A DNA stretch of 28,931 nucleotides from JBBDXA01 sp040902585 (GTDB taxonomy: Bacteria > Planctomycetota > Phycisphaerae > Phycisphaerales > Phycisphaeraceae). The notes under the pieces were generated by a model. It was not told the DNA's origin. It saw only the letters and a list, made by a program, of their open reading frames with translations, and searched no databases. Shown here in pieces: positions 14,327 to 21,510 of the stretch; position 1 is the first letter of the stretch; each line of letters opens with the position of its first letter. The stretch covers positions 1 through 28,931 of the forward strand of contig JBBDXA010000125.1 of assembly GCA_040902585.1 (NCBI GenBank), read 5' to 3'. A program made the translations under genes and the position numbers.

Positions 14327-14390
14327 GAGCACCATCCCGGCAGGGTNNNNNNNNNNAGCCTTCGAGCACCACCCTGCCGGGATGGTGCTC
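14327..14390. repeat. R2 inverted-repeat pair interrupted by an assembly gap
   Basis: The first 20 bases of one R2 arm (14327-14346) run into ten Ns, and a complete 26-bp R2 copy with loop TGCC follows at 14365-14390 in the opposite orientation. The intact pair at 16893-17000 indicates what is missing: the rest of the first arm and a spacer. Confidence 0.85.
14347..14356. other. Run of ten Ns (assembly gap)
   Basis: Ten Ns lie between R2 arms at the 3' end of the glycosyltransferase gene. The round number suggests a placeholder of unknown true length. Confidence 0.95.
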
Positions 14391-15986
14391 CACCTCAGCG
14401 CCCACTCTCGAAAAACAGAACAGCTCATACCGCTGCGGCCAGCCTTTGCCCTGAGGCAAGTAGAGATACACCATGCGCTCGACGAGCTTCCACTTCGTTT
14501 CGCCCGCGCTGAGCGCCTGGAGCAGCCTCTGACCCGCGGCGTCCGTGCTCTCTTCAGTGCCGGCGGCGAAGCCCCAGATGCGCTCCTCCGCCGTCAGTGC
14601 AGGCAGTTCATAATCCCACGTCACGCGCTCGCCTTCGTTGGCCCAGTGCCAGGACATGACGATCTCGATCTCGATGGGCTTGCCGCAGATCACCACGCGA
14701 TCCTTCGCCGGCACCTTCGCGCGGATCGCCTTCATCGTCGAGCGCGACCACTGCACGCCCATGTCGCGGTAAGGCTTGATCGCGTCGCGCACCATGCCGC
14801 CGATGCCCAGCAGCGCGAAGACCGCCGCGAGCGTGATGATCACCCGCTTCCGCTTCAACGGCGTCATTCGCGCCCGCAGGATCACCGTCGCCGCGCCGAG
14901 GCCGGCAAGGATGCAGATGCCCGGCCCCAGGTGCTGACAGACCCGGCCCGAATCGCCGAAGGGATATCGCTGAAAGATAGCGGCGACAAGATTCAACAAT
15001 ATGGGTGCGAGGAAAAGGATCAGTCCCGTCCACCTGCGCCCGCGCATCCAGATGACGATGCCGACGACGAAGAAAGTGAACGTCACGATGCTGCCGCCGT
15101 TGGAAGCACCAGCCGGGTACGCGGTCATTTCACCGGCGATCTGAAGGAAGAACCACGCGATCGCCGCCAGCGGTGACGCGGGCGGGAAGGCATCGCGCCA
15201 GTAGTCCGCCATGCCCAGTTGCGTGTTGACATTGAAGGCGGGCGTGGCCAACTGATTGCGGCCGACGATGAAAGCGGTGATGAATCCGCCGAGCATGAGC
15301 AGGTTGTAGACGGCGAACCAGCCGCGTCCTTTCCACCCGCTCTTCCAGATAGGTTGGGCCAGCGCCAGGCTGACGCCGCCGGCAACGAACACCGCGGGGT
15401 AGGAGCTGAGCATGGCTACCGGCGCGACGAAGGCAAGCGCGATGAGCCAGCGCAGCCGCTCGGGTCGCTGAAGCCAGTGAACCGCCGGCACGAGCAGCGC
15501 CAGCGACATGAACAGGTCCAGCGCGTAAGGCTTCATGAACGTGCTCATGGACACCGGCCAGATCGCCACCGCGAAGAAGCCCACGGCAAGCAACCGCCCC
15601 AGCGGCGTCAGCAGCAGCGTGGCGAGTCGCCAGAAGAGCGCGAGCGATGCGGTGCCCGCGAGGAAAGGCAGCAGGCGCATGGAAAGTTCGCCCGGGCCCA
15701 GCGCGGTGAACGCCGCCCTTTCGCCCCAGAGAAAAAGCAGCGGCGCGACCTGGGCGTGGTCCAGTCGCGTGGTGAGCTGGCCGTAGTCATACCACACGAA
15801 GTTCAGTCCGAGCATTGCTTCATCGCCCCAGATGGGAAACGCAAGCAGGTAGCGGACGATGCGCCACAGAAGTCCGATGACAATCAGGCCAATCGCCATC
15901 CGCGTGAGTGTCTGCCGGGACAGGCCGGTGGATTGCAGTTCACTCTCGTCACTCTCGTCGCTGGCTGGATGCGGATCAGTCTGCAA
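14358..15986 (-). CDS. GT39-like membrane glycosyltransferase (3' end lost in gap)
   Basis: At least 543 residues are visible. Many transmembrane segments and the loop FPIWGDEAMLGLNFVWYDY (about 50-68, with an Asp-Glu pair) followed by HAQVAPLLFLWGERAAF are typical of GT39/ArnT/PMT-type enzymes. These transfer sugars from polyprenyl-phosphate donors outside the membrane. At least eight further hydrophobic segments follow, then a soluble C-terminal domain. The start is probably TTG 15986, which has AAAGGA at 6 bases; the first ATG is 29 codons later and lies at the first membrane segment. The acidic N-terminus DPHPASDESDESE precedes that segment. The frame is open into the Ns, and its last codons already read through the R2 repeat, so the true stop is unknown. 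The acceptor substrate cannot be inferred. Confidence 0.85.
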
Positions 15987-16111
15987 TCAGAGTCCTTTCG
16001 CGGCACGATGCCGAGCGGCACTATAGCGAAGAAATCTCACTCTTTTGAAAGCGCGCCATTGCGGTTCGCCCGCTGAACTGCGAGAATGCGATGAACCGAG
16101 GGATATTCACC

Positions 16112-16681
16112 ATGACATACGCCACATTCTGGCAGCGATTCTGGGCGATGTGGATTGACTTCCTGGTGTTGCTCCCCGTCATCGCGCTGTCGATGTGGCT
16201 CAACGAGCAGTCGCGCGCGATGGCCATGCTTACTGTCATTCCCGCGACCTCGTTCTTCTTCGCCTACACCATCTACTGTCATGGCCGATTCGGAAAGACC
16301 CTCGGTAAACACGCCATGGGCATCCGCGTCGTTCTGACAAACGGCCAGCGCATCGGCTGGCGCGAAGCGTTCCTGCGCAGCAGCGTGGATATCGCCCTGT
16401 CAATCCTCGGCATCATCGCGCGCTTCATCGCGCTGACGAAGATCACCGATGCCGAATTCAATGCCCTGGAGTGGCTCGATCGTGGCAAGAGGCTCTATGA
16501 CCTGGAGCCGCCGGAGCTGGCGTGGGTGACTGTCGCGTCGCAGGTGTGGATCTGGAGCGAACTGGTCATCATGCTCACCAACAAGGAACGCCGCGCCCTG
16601 CATGACTTCATCGCGGGGACGGTGGTGCGGGCGGAAGGCGCGACGGTGGCGGGTGATTTGCCGGCTCCGCGAGAGGAATGA
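16112..16681 (+). CDS. RDD-family membrane protein
   Basis: The protein has 189 residues. FWQRFWAMWIDFLVLLPVI (6-24) contains the Arg and Asp that name the RDD family. CHGRFGKTLGKHAMGIRVV and, near the C-terminus, NKERRALHDFIAGTVVR are the other conserved blocks. Three to four membrane segments are visible. Family members are proposed to be transporters or membrane accessory proteins; no specific role is seen here. ATG 16112 has GAGGGA at 8 bases and is preferred over ATG 16091, which lacks a binding site. It is divergent from the glycosyltransferase gene, with 125 bases between the starts. An intrinsic terminator lies downstream at 16856. Confidence 0.9.
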   Translation: MTYATFWQRFWAMWIDFLVLLPVIALSMWLNEQSRAMAMLTVIPATSFFFAYTIYCHGRFGKTLGKHAMGIRVVLTNGQRIGWREAFLRSSVDIALSILGIIARFIALTKITDAEFNALEWLDRGKRLYDLEPPELAWVTVASQVWIWSELVIMLTNKERRALHDFIAGTVVRAEGATVAGDLPAPREE

Positions 16682-16855
16682 AATAGTGTCCACTACGCGA
16701 AACGATTGCGAACGAATGCGTCACATTCTGTCGTCTTTTCCCGCGAACCGTCACCTTCTCACACGCCCGAGCAATGACTGGCAGCGGCACCGGAATTGAC
16801 CGGCAACCGGTGCCGAGTAGACTTAAGCACTTCGAAACTTCCAATAGCTTCCCAC

Positions 16856-16892
16856 CAGCACCGCGAACGCCCTTGGCTCGCGGTGCTGTTTT
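16856..16892 (+). terminator. Intrinsic terminator of the RDD gene
   Basis: CAGCACCGCGA and TCGCGGTGCTG form a perfect 11-bp stem with an 11-base loop, followed at once by TTTT. This is the best intrinsic terminator seen in the window. It lies 174 bases past the RDD stop. The T-run ends exactly where the R2 element begins. Confidence 0.75.
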
Positions 16893-17000
16893 GAGCACCA
16901 TCCCGACAGGGTGGTGCTAATACCCATCGAACCGCGAAGGTGCCACATCGCGCAACAGGTCGCCGTGCGCCAATAGCACCACCCTGTCGGGATGGTGCTC
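16893..17000. repeat. Complete R2 inverted-repeat pair
   Basis: The two 26-bp arms (16893-16918 and 16975-17000) are perfect reverse complements. Each folds alone into a hairpin (AGCACCA-CCC / GGG-A-TGGTGCT, loop TGTC). The 56-base spacer is unique in the window. It is the best-preserved R2 pair here and lies in the leader region of the FIST gene. Confidence 0.9.
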
Positions 17001-17040
17001 CAACGCTCCTTTCCGTCTGGTATGCTCGCATTCATCATCG

Positions 17041-18228
17041 ATGGCCGTACCTCACTTTCAATTCGCCTCCGCTCTCAGCGATGCGCCGGCCACGTCCGAT
17101 GCGATCGAAGCCGTCACATCCCAGGTGCGCGGCCAACTCGAAGGGCCGGTGGATCTGGCGGTGATGTTTTTTACGCCGCATCATCGTGAGCGGCTGGATG
17201 TGGTGCGCAAGGCGATGAAGGCGACGCTTCAGCCGCGCGTCTTGCTGGGCGTGACGGCTGGCGGGGTCATCGGCGTGACCAAGGAGCTGGAAACGTCGCC
17301 GGGCATCAGCCTGCTGGCGGCCCGGTTGCCGGGCGTGTCGCTTACGCCGTTCACGATGAAGGAACTGGAGCCGGCGATCAATGCGGGGCCTGAGGCGATC
17401 GTGAAAGCGATGTCGCCGCATGGCCAGCCGCTGCGCGCCGTGGTGCTGATGGCCGATCCCTACTCGACGCCGATCACTGCGATGATCACCGCCCTGACCC
17501 AAAGCCTGCCCGGCGTCCCGCTCATCGGCGGCATGGCCAGCGCCGCGCGGCAGTCCGGCGGCAACCGCCTGATGCTCAACGATACGATCACCACCAGCGG
17601 CGCGATCGGCCTGGCGATCAGCGGTAACGTCCGCGTGGACTGCACCGTCTCCCAAGGCTGTCGCCCGATCGGTCGGCCCATGGTCATCACCAAGGCCCAG
17701 CGCAATCTCATCATGGAACTCGGCGGCAAACCCGCCCTCGATGTCGCTCGCCAGACCATCGCAGAACTCAGCCAGGAAGACCGTCACCTCCTCGAAGCCA
17801 GCGGCATGTTCGTCGGCCGGGTCATCAACGAATACAAGCAACGCTTCGGCCGGGGCGACTTTCTCATCCGCGGCGTCGCAGGCGTCGATCCCAACGCCGG
17901 CTACATCGCCATCGGTGACACGCAGGTCCGCGTCGGCCAGACCGTGCAGTTTCACGTGCGCGATCAGAAGGCCGCCCGCGAAGATTTTTCGCTCCTGCTC
18001 GAAGCCCAGAAACTGCACGGCAACACCGGCGGCGGACTTCTATTCAGTTGTAACGGCCGCGGCACGCACCTCTTCACCGAGCCGAACGTCGATGCGAACA
18101 TGATCCACGAAGCCCTGGGCGACCTACCCCTTGCCGGCTGCTTCGCGGCAGGGGAGATCGGCCCGGTCGGCGACCAGAACTTCCTGCACGGCCACACGGC
18201 CAGCTTCGCGGTGCTGCGGGCGATGTAG
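17041..18228 (+). CDS. FIST N/C domain sensory protein
   Basis: The protein has 395 residues. The FIST N domain covers about 30-220 (VDLAVMFFTPHHRERLD, LLGVTAGGVIGVTKELE, PLIGGMASAARQSGG). The FIST C domain covers about 225-375 and ends in NTGGGLLFSCNGRGTHLF, PLAGCFAAGEIGPVGD and HGHTASFAVL. These are the characteristic blocks of FIST proteins, proposed ligand-sensing domains, possibly for amino acids or other small molecules. There is no attached kinase, receiver or cyclase domain, so it would act as a free-standing soluble sensor. ATG 17041 lacks a clear ribosome binding site, and no other in-frame start fits. The last 12 codons and about 85 downstream bases recur at 19191-19296, where a decayed paralogue end is found. 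Confidence 0.93.
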   Translation: MAVPHFQFASALSDAPATSDAIEAVTSQVRGQLEGPVDLAVMFFTPHHRERLDVVRKAMKATLQPRVLLGVTAGGVIGVTKELETSPGISLLAARLPGVSLTPFTMKELEPAINAGPEAIVKAMSPHGQPLRAVVLMADPYSTPITAMITALTQSLPGVPLIGGMASAARQSGGNRLMLNDTITTSGAIGLAISGNVRVDCTVSQGCRPIGRPMVITKAQRNLIMELGGKPALDVARQTIAELSQEDRHLLEASGMFVGRVINEYKQRFGRGDFLIRGVAGVDPNAGYIAIGDTQVRVGQTVQFHVRDQKAAREDFSLLLEAQKLHGNTGGGLLFSCNGRGTHLFTEPNVDANMIHEALGDLPLAGCFAAGEIGPVGDQNFLHGHTASFAVLRAM

Positions 18229-18313
18229 TCATCGCGCTGGATGGAGCCGGTGCTGGAAGAGTTTGCTGGAACGGTGGGCCATATATGGGGTGGGCCATAT
18301 ATGTACTCATCCC
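18192..18313 (+). repeat. Direct repeat, copy A (FIST 3' end plus R6)
   Basis: Beginning in the final FIST codons (CACACGGCC), this stretch matches 19191-19296 at high identity through ATGGAGCCGG, GAAGAGTTTG and TGTACTCATCCC. Copy A has a 16-base internal duplication of the GTGGGCCATATATG unit (18274 and 18290). The R6 motif ATCCC/CTTTTCCGTCCC continues in degenerate form to about 18341. Confidence 0.85.
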
Positions 18314-18441
18314 ATCTTCGTCCCTCCACTTTTCCGTCCCTGATAAGAAGTGAGTCTCTGGGTGGCGCACCTGCGGAACTTCCATCCATCTCCATTGAAC
18401 ACGATGGGTGCGCGTGCGTTCCACAGTAGCGATTCGCCAGG

Positions 18442-18885
18442 CTACTTCCGGCTGTCATTGCGCGCGGAGGCTTGCGCCTGATCCACTGCATTCTCAAGGC
18501 TCTCCCTCAACGAATGCAGTTTCTCCAGCTTATTCTCGGCCTTCTCAAGTTTTGCCATCAGCGCCGCAATCACCTCGTCATCACCCGCCTCTCTGGCCTC
18601 CTCAAGCTGCGCTCTGAGATCCTTGATCACCGCAAGAAATTCGTCCATCTCAGCGATGACCATGTGGAGCTCATTCAGCAATCCATCCAGCTTTGAGAAT
18701 GGGCTGCCCACGCTGGGTGTCCCAACGATAGCACCATCAGTCATCCCGGCCGCACCACCAGCACTCCCAGGCGGCGCGGCAGTTTCCGCGGCGGGAGCCT
18801 TGGCTGTGGAGTCAACCTGCCCCGACTTTGAATCAGCAGTGGTGGGGGTGAACAGCTTCGCATCGGTGACGCGCTTGGAGAGCAT
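18442..18885 (-). CDS. Coiled-coil protein of unknown function
   Basis: The protein has 147 residues. The N-terminal 60 residues are Ala/Pro/Gly-rich and probably disordered. Residues about 75-140 form a strong heptad coiled coil (LDGLLNELHMVIAEMDEFLA, then LEKAENKLEKLHSLRESLEN). There is no signal peptide or membrane segment. ATG 18885 is preceded by AAGGAG at 7 bases, and the open frame upstream was rejected for lack of such a site. It is probably an oligomerising structural or adaptor protein. It lies between the two direct-repeat copies, in the opposite orientation to the FIST gene, so it may have been trapped by the duplication. Confidence 0.7.
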   Translation of the reverse strand: MLSKRVTDAKLFTPTTADSKSGQVDSTAKAPAAETAAPPGSAGGAAGMTDGAIVGTPSVGSPFSKLDGLLNELHMVIAEMDEFLAVIKDLRAQLEEAREAGDDEVIAALMAKLEKAENKLEKLHSLRESLENAVDQAQASARNDSRK

Positions 18886-19143
18886 GGTTGGCTCCTTGGT
18901 GATGGGAATAGAATCTGGCCGGATGCACGACAAATCCACAGGGTTGTAGGGTTATCCGCGACCACGATCAAGTGTTGCACACCAAGGCATCCCCTTTTCA
19001 AATGAATCCAAGCCTGCACGCGGTCCCCACCTCCAGCGGCAGCGGGCTGGGGCCAAGTCCGCGAAAGCTCCGACCCAGACGCACGGCGGCGATCACGACA
19101 AACACCTGCCATACATCCCCAACGCGATGCAGGCCAACCCCCG

Positions 19144-19227
19144 GCGGCCGGCCCGCACCAGCCCCTCGGCGACACCCACTGGCAACTCAGCCACACGGCC
19201 AGTTTCGCGGTGCTGCGGGCGATGTAG
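19144..19227 (+). pseudogene. Remnant of a second FIST gene 3' end
   Basis: In one frame the stretch encodes 27 residues ending HTASFAVLRAM and a TAG. They align without gaps to the C-terminus of the FIST protein at 17041-18228, with 17 identities (AAG...P.GD......HTASFAVLRAM). Upstream of 19144 the similarity fades in every frame, so only the 3' stub of a paralogue survives. The last 12 codons are almost identical in DNA, pointing to fairly recent duplication or gene conversion of that part. Confidence 0.6.
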
Positions 19228-19296
19228 ACATCGCGCGGGATGGAGCCGGCGCTCGAAGAGTTTGTTGGAGGGTTGGGCCATATGTGTACTCATCCC
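19191..19296 (+). repeat. Direct repeat, copy B (FIST 3' end plus R6)
   Basis: This is the second copy of the element at 18192-18313, exactly 999 bases downstream. It keeps the motifs GGATGGAGCC, GAAGAGTTTG and TGTACTCATCCC and continues into CCTTTTCCGTCCC. It lacks the 16-base internal duplication. Confidence 0.85.
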
Positions 19297-19340
19297 CTTT
19301 TCCGTCCCTACCAGGCGCGCCCCATCCACTCGCCGACCTC

Positions 19341-19359
19341 CGCGACGTGTTACGTCGCG
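19341..19359. repeat. Perfect hairpin after the FAD oxidoreductase gene
   Basis: CGCGACGT and ACGTCGCG pair around the loop GTT, about 40 bases past the stop of the minus-strand gene. No T-run follows. It is similar in design to the 30-49 hairpin and could end transcription or be a dispersed palindrome. Confidence 0.45.
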
Positions 19360-19398
19360 GCTTTGTCCCGACCGTCGCGCTTTCAGCCGCGTTGCGAT

Positions 19399-21270
19399 TC
19401 ATCTCCCCTTAAATGCCGCCCGAATCCAGTCGCCGCGCGTCGTCCTGCCATCGGCCTGGGGCAGTGGGTCGGCAGACAACTTCATTTCACCGGCAAGCGC
19501 GAGCCAATGCTTCGCCACCTCTTTCGTCAGCACGAGATCAAGCTGGGCCGCATGTTGCGGGAAGGGTTCGAAATACTGGCCGAAGAAATGCTTGCCGCGC
19601 TGGCCGGGCTCATCGCCCCTCGGTGCCAGACCATGCAGGCCGCCAAGCGTGGCCCACCACTGCACCGCGGCGAAGTCGGCATGCCCCGGCAGCACATCGC
19701 TCACGTAAACCGTCGCGGCACCCTCCGCATGCAGCGCCTGCTGCACCTTCAAGGCACTGACCTTCTGCACCGGTGTTGATTCAGCAATCGCGAAGTGAGC
19801 TGCGTGACCAGCCGCCTGCCCCAGGGAAGCCCAGATCGGTTCCAGCCGCAGGGCACAGAAACCCACATGCGAACTGCTCGCCGCGCCAGGTACGATCAGA
19901 TTATCCACTTCGCGCGGCAGCAGAACGCCCAGCGGAATCTGATAAGGCGGCGCGGGTTTATAGAACTCGCCAGTGTGCCTGCCGCTGAACAGCCCGCCGT
20001 CGTGAGCCGTGCCGTGACAGTTGGGGCCGTAATCACCCATGGCGATCGAGTCGCGATGCAGCACCGCCCGGGCGTCGTGGCCGGTGGGCGTCTTCGCGTG
20101 ATCGGTGTCGTGCTCGGTGAAGACCTTGATGCCGATCATTCGGCGAGCCTCGCGCACATACAACTGCGGAGGCAGATGGTCCGTGTCGATGAACTCATCC
20201 TTGCACCAGCCCCACCGCTTCGCTTCGGTTTGAACCTTCTCGGGCATGCTCGGATCATTCTGAATGAAGTAGAGCAGGCCGACGTTCCAGCGCCGATGCT
20301 CCGCAAAAATTCCCTTTCGCGTCGCGGCATCCGCGTCGGGCCACGCGGTGTTGACGCCTGGCATGGAGAGACGAACAAGGCCGCGGGAGACATCGTTGAC
20401 ATCGTACTTGCCGTGGGGCAGTTGCGGGTCCTGCGCCTTGAAGACAATGGGCTCGCCCTGCTTGCCGAAGGCCTTGGTGAGTCTGCCGGTTTTGAAAAGC
20501 TCAGCGAGCGGCAGAAAATCCTCACGCTTGTAACCGGGCGGTGCCTGGGGCGTGACGCGGTTGCTCTCGACCGTCGTGACGATCAGTCGAAAGTTGTAAC
20601 CCTGTAGCTCGGCGTCACCGTTCTCCGGCGCAAGCGACTCACCATACACATCGCGACCCTCCCGGCCGACGTGGTACTTCACTTTCGCCAGCGCCATCAG
20701 ATCGCCTTCATAGGTCGCATCGATGAATACCTTGGCGCGAAGCTCGATGCGCTTGCCATCGGGTTGAGTGAACGTGGCGGCGTCGATGTGATGGAGCCCG
20801 GTCTTGTCATCGCGGCCAAGGGCGACGGCATCGAGCACATGCGAGCGAAGGATGCGGATGTTCTTGTGGCTTGCGAGCATCTGCTCGAAGACGAGGAGGT
20901 TGACCTTGGGCTCGGCGTGCGTGCCTCGGAAGTTTCCCTTGGCCTGCGGCGAGTCGGGGCCGTAGGTGTCGCGGTAGTGCTTCTGCACCGCCTGGGAAAG
21001 TTCGAGGAACGAGCCGGTGATGCCTTCGAAGGTGCGAAAGTCGGTGTGGGAAAGACCGCTGGTGACCAGGCCACCGAGCCGCAGCGTGGGCTCGACGAGC
21101 GTGACCTGCTGGTTGTGACGGCCGGCACTGATGGCGGCGGCGATGCCTGCCGGTGTGCCGCCGTAGATGAGCACATCCGCATGCGGTGCAGCCTCGGCGA
21201 CCTGCAATGTGGAGGCACCGGCGGACAGCGGCGCAGCAAGAAGGATCGACAGAAAAAGCACTTGTTTCAC
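19399..21270 (-). CDS. Exported FAD-dependent oxidoreductase (PF12831-like)
   Basis: The protein has 623 residues. A signal peptide (VLFLSILLAAPLSAGA, 4-19) precedes the dinucleotide-binding motif DVLIYGGTPAGIAAAISAGR (32-51) with Glu60 ending the second strand. PTLRLGGLVTSGL and FIDATYEGDLMALAKV then mark the FAD-oxidoredoxin-like family common in Planctomycetota and Bacteroidetes. The late motifs IPLGVLLPREVDNLIVPGA and ALRLEPIWASLGQAAG bind the cofactor region. Its substrate is unknown; polysaccharide or xanthan-like oxidation are only guesses. The start is probably GTG 21270 with GGAG at 9 bases, which gives the signal peptide directly; the ATG-initiated extension is not credible. It lies downstream of the Gfo/Idh/MocA gene on the same strand, with a repeat and assembly gap in between. 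Confidence 0.88.
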   Translation of the reverse strand: MKQVLFLSILLAAPLSAGASTLQVAEAAPHADVLIYGGTPAGIAAAISAGRHNQQVTLVEPTLRLGGLVTSGLSHTDFRTFEGITGSFLELSQAVQKHYRDTYGPDSPQAKGNFRGTHAEPKVNLLVFEQMLASHKNIRILRSHVLDAVALGRDDKTGLHHIDAATFTQPDGKRIELRAKVFIDATYEGDLMALAKVKYHVGREGRDVYGESLAPENGDAELQGYNFRLIVTTVESNRVTPQAPPGYKREDFLPLAELFKTGRLTKAFGKQGEPIVFKAQDPQLPHGKYDVNDVSRGLVRLSMPGVNTAWPDADAATRKGIFAEHRRWNVGLLYFIQNDPSMPEKVQTEAKRWGWCKDEFIDTDHLPPQLYVREARRMIGIKVFTEHDTDHAKTPTGHDARAVLHRDSIAMGDYGPNCHGTAHDGGLFSGRHTGEFYKPAPPYQIPLGVLLPREVDNLIVPGAASSSHVGFCALRLEPIWASLGQAAGHAAHFAIAESTPVQKVSALKVQQALHAEGAATVYVSDVLPGHADFAAVQWWATLGGLHGLAPRGDEPGQRGKHFFGQYFEPFPQHAAQLDLVLTKEVAKHWLALAGEMKLSADPLPQADGRTTRGDWIRAAFKGR

Positions 21271-21429
21271 GAGTGAAATCTCCAAGGTGGAGAACGTGAT
21301 GATAGCGGATCGGGACGCTGGCTTCGATGTCTCGATCGTCGGTGCGATCGAACACCTCGCACGAGGCAGGTGATGATCATGTGGCACGCATGTCGGCCGG
21401 CGGAGGAAACCGCTCGGCCGCTCAGGACG

Positions 21430-21502
21430 GAAAAGGGGATAAGTGCAATGCCATCAAGTTTGCGTAACTTGATGGCATTNNNNNNNNNNTTATCCCCTTT
21501 TC
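21430..21502. repeat. Nested inverted repeat around an assembly gap (R6 ends)
   Basis: The outer arms GAAAAGGGGATAA (21430-21442) and its complement (21490-21502) enclose an inner perfect palindrome. That palindrome is AATGCCATCAAGTT / AACTTGATGGCATT with the loop TGCGT (21447-21479). Ten Ns follow the inner palindrome. The outer arms plus the flanking GGACG match the R6 sequence at 19289-19307 in reverse. Confidence 0.8.
21480..21489. other. Run of ten Ns (assembly gap)
   Basis: Ten Ns sit between the inner palindrome and the right outer arm of the nested repeat. The true length is unknown. Confidence 0.95.
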
Positions 21503-21510
21503 TGCCCGCA

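Larger units (their letters stand above)
16682..17040. other. Intergenic region with terminator and R2 pair
   Basis: This 359-base stretch has no supported gene. It holds an intrinsic terminator (16856-16892) and an R2 inverted pair (16893-17000) that ends 40 bases before the FIST start codon. A small palindrome CCGGCAACCGG (16800-16810) is also present. Short open frames here are repeat-derived. Confidence 0.8.
18886..19398. other. Gene-poor region with FIST remnant and repeats
   Basis: No intact gene is supported in these 513 bases. They contain an R7-like half element near 19045-19077 (GGGCTGGGGCCAAGTCCGCG), the decayed FIST 3' end, direct repeat copy B with R6, and a hairpin at 19341. 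The open frames here translate repeat DNA. Confidence 0.7.

Noticed and set aside
14277..15176. Plus-strand open frame across the first N run
   Set aside because: It reads through Ns and repeats and is antisense to the glycosyltransferase.
16020..16025. TATAGT as a minus-strand -10 box for the glycosyltransferase
   Set aside because: No acceptable -35 box at the right distance was found.
17035..18018. Minus-strand open frame of 327 codons
   Set aside because: It is opposite the FIST gene, which has clear family motifs.
19127..19708. Plus-strand open frames over the FIST remnant
   Set aside because: They are in frames other than the one that preserves the FIST tail, and they run antisense into the FAD gene.
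21271..21387. ATG-initiated extension of the FAD oxidoreductase
   Set aside because: It would place 39 unrelated residues before an obvious signal peptide; GTG 21270 with a GGAG site is better.
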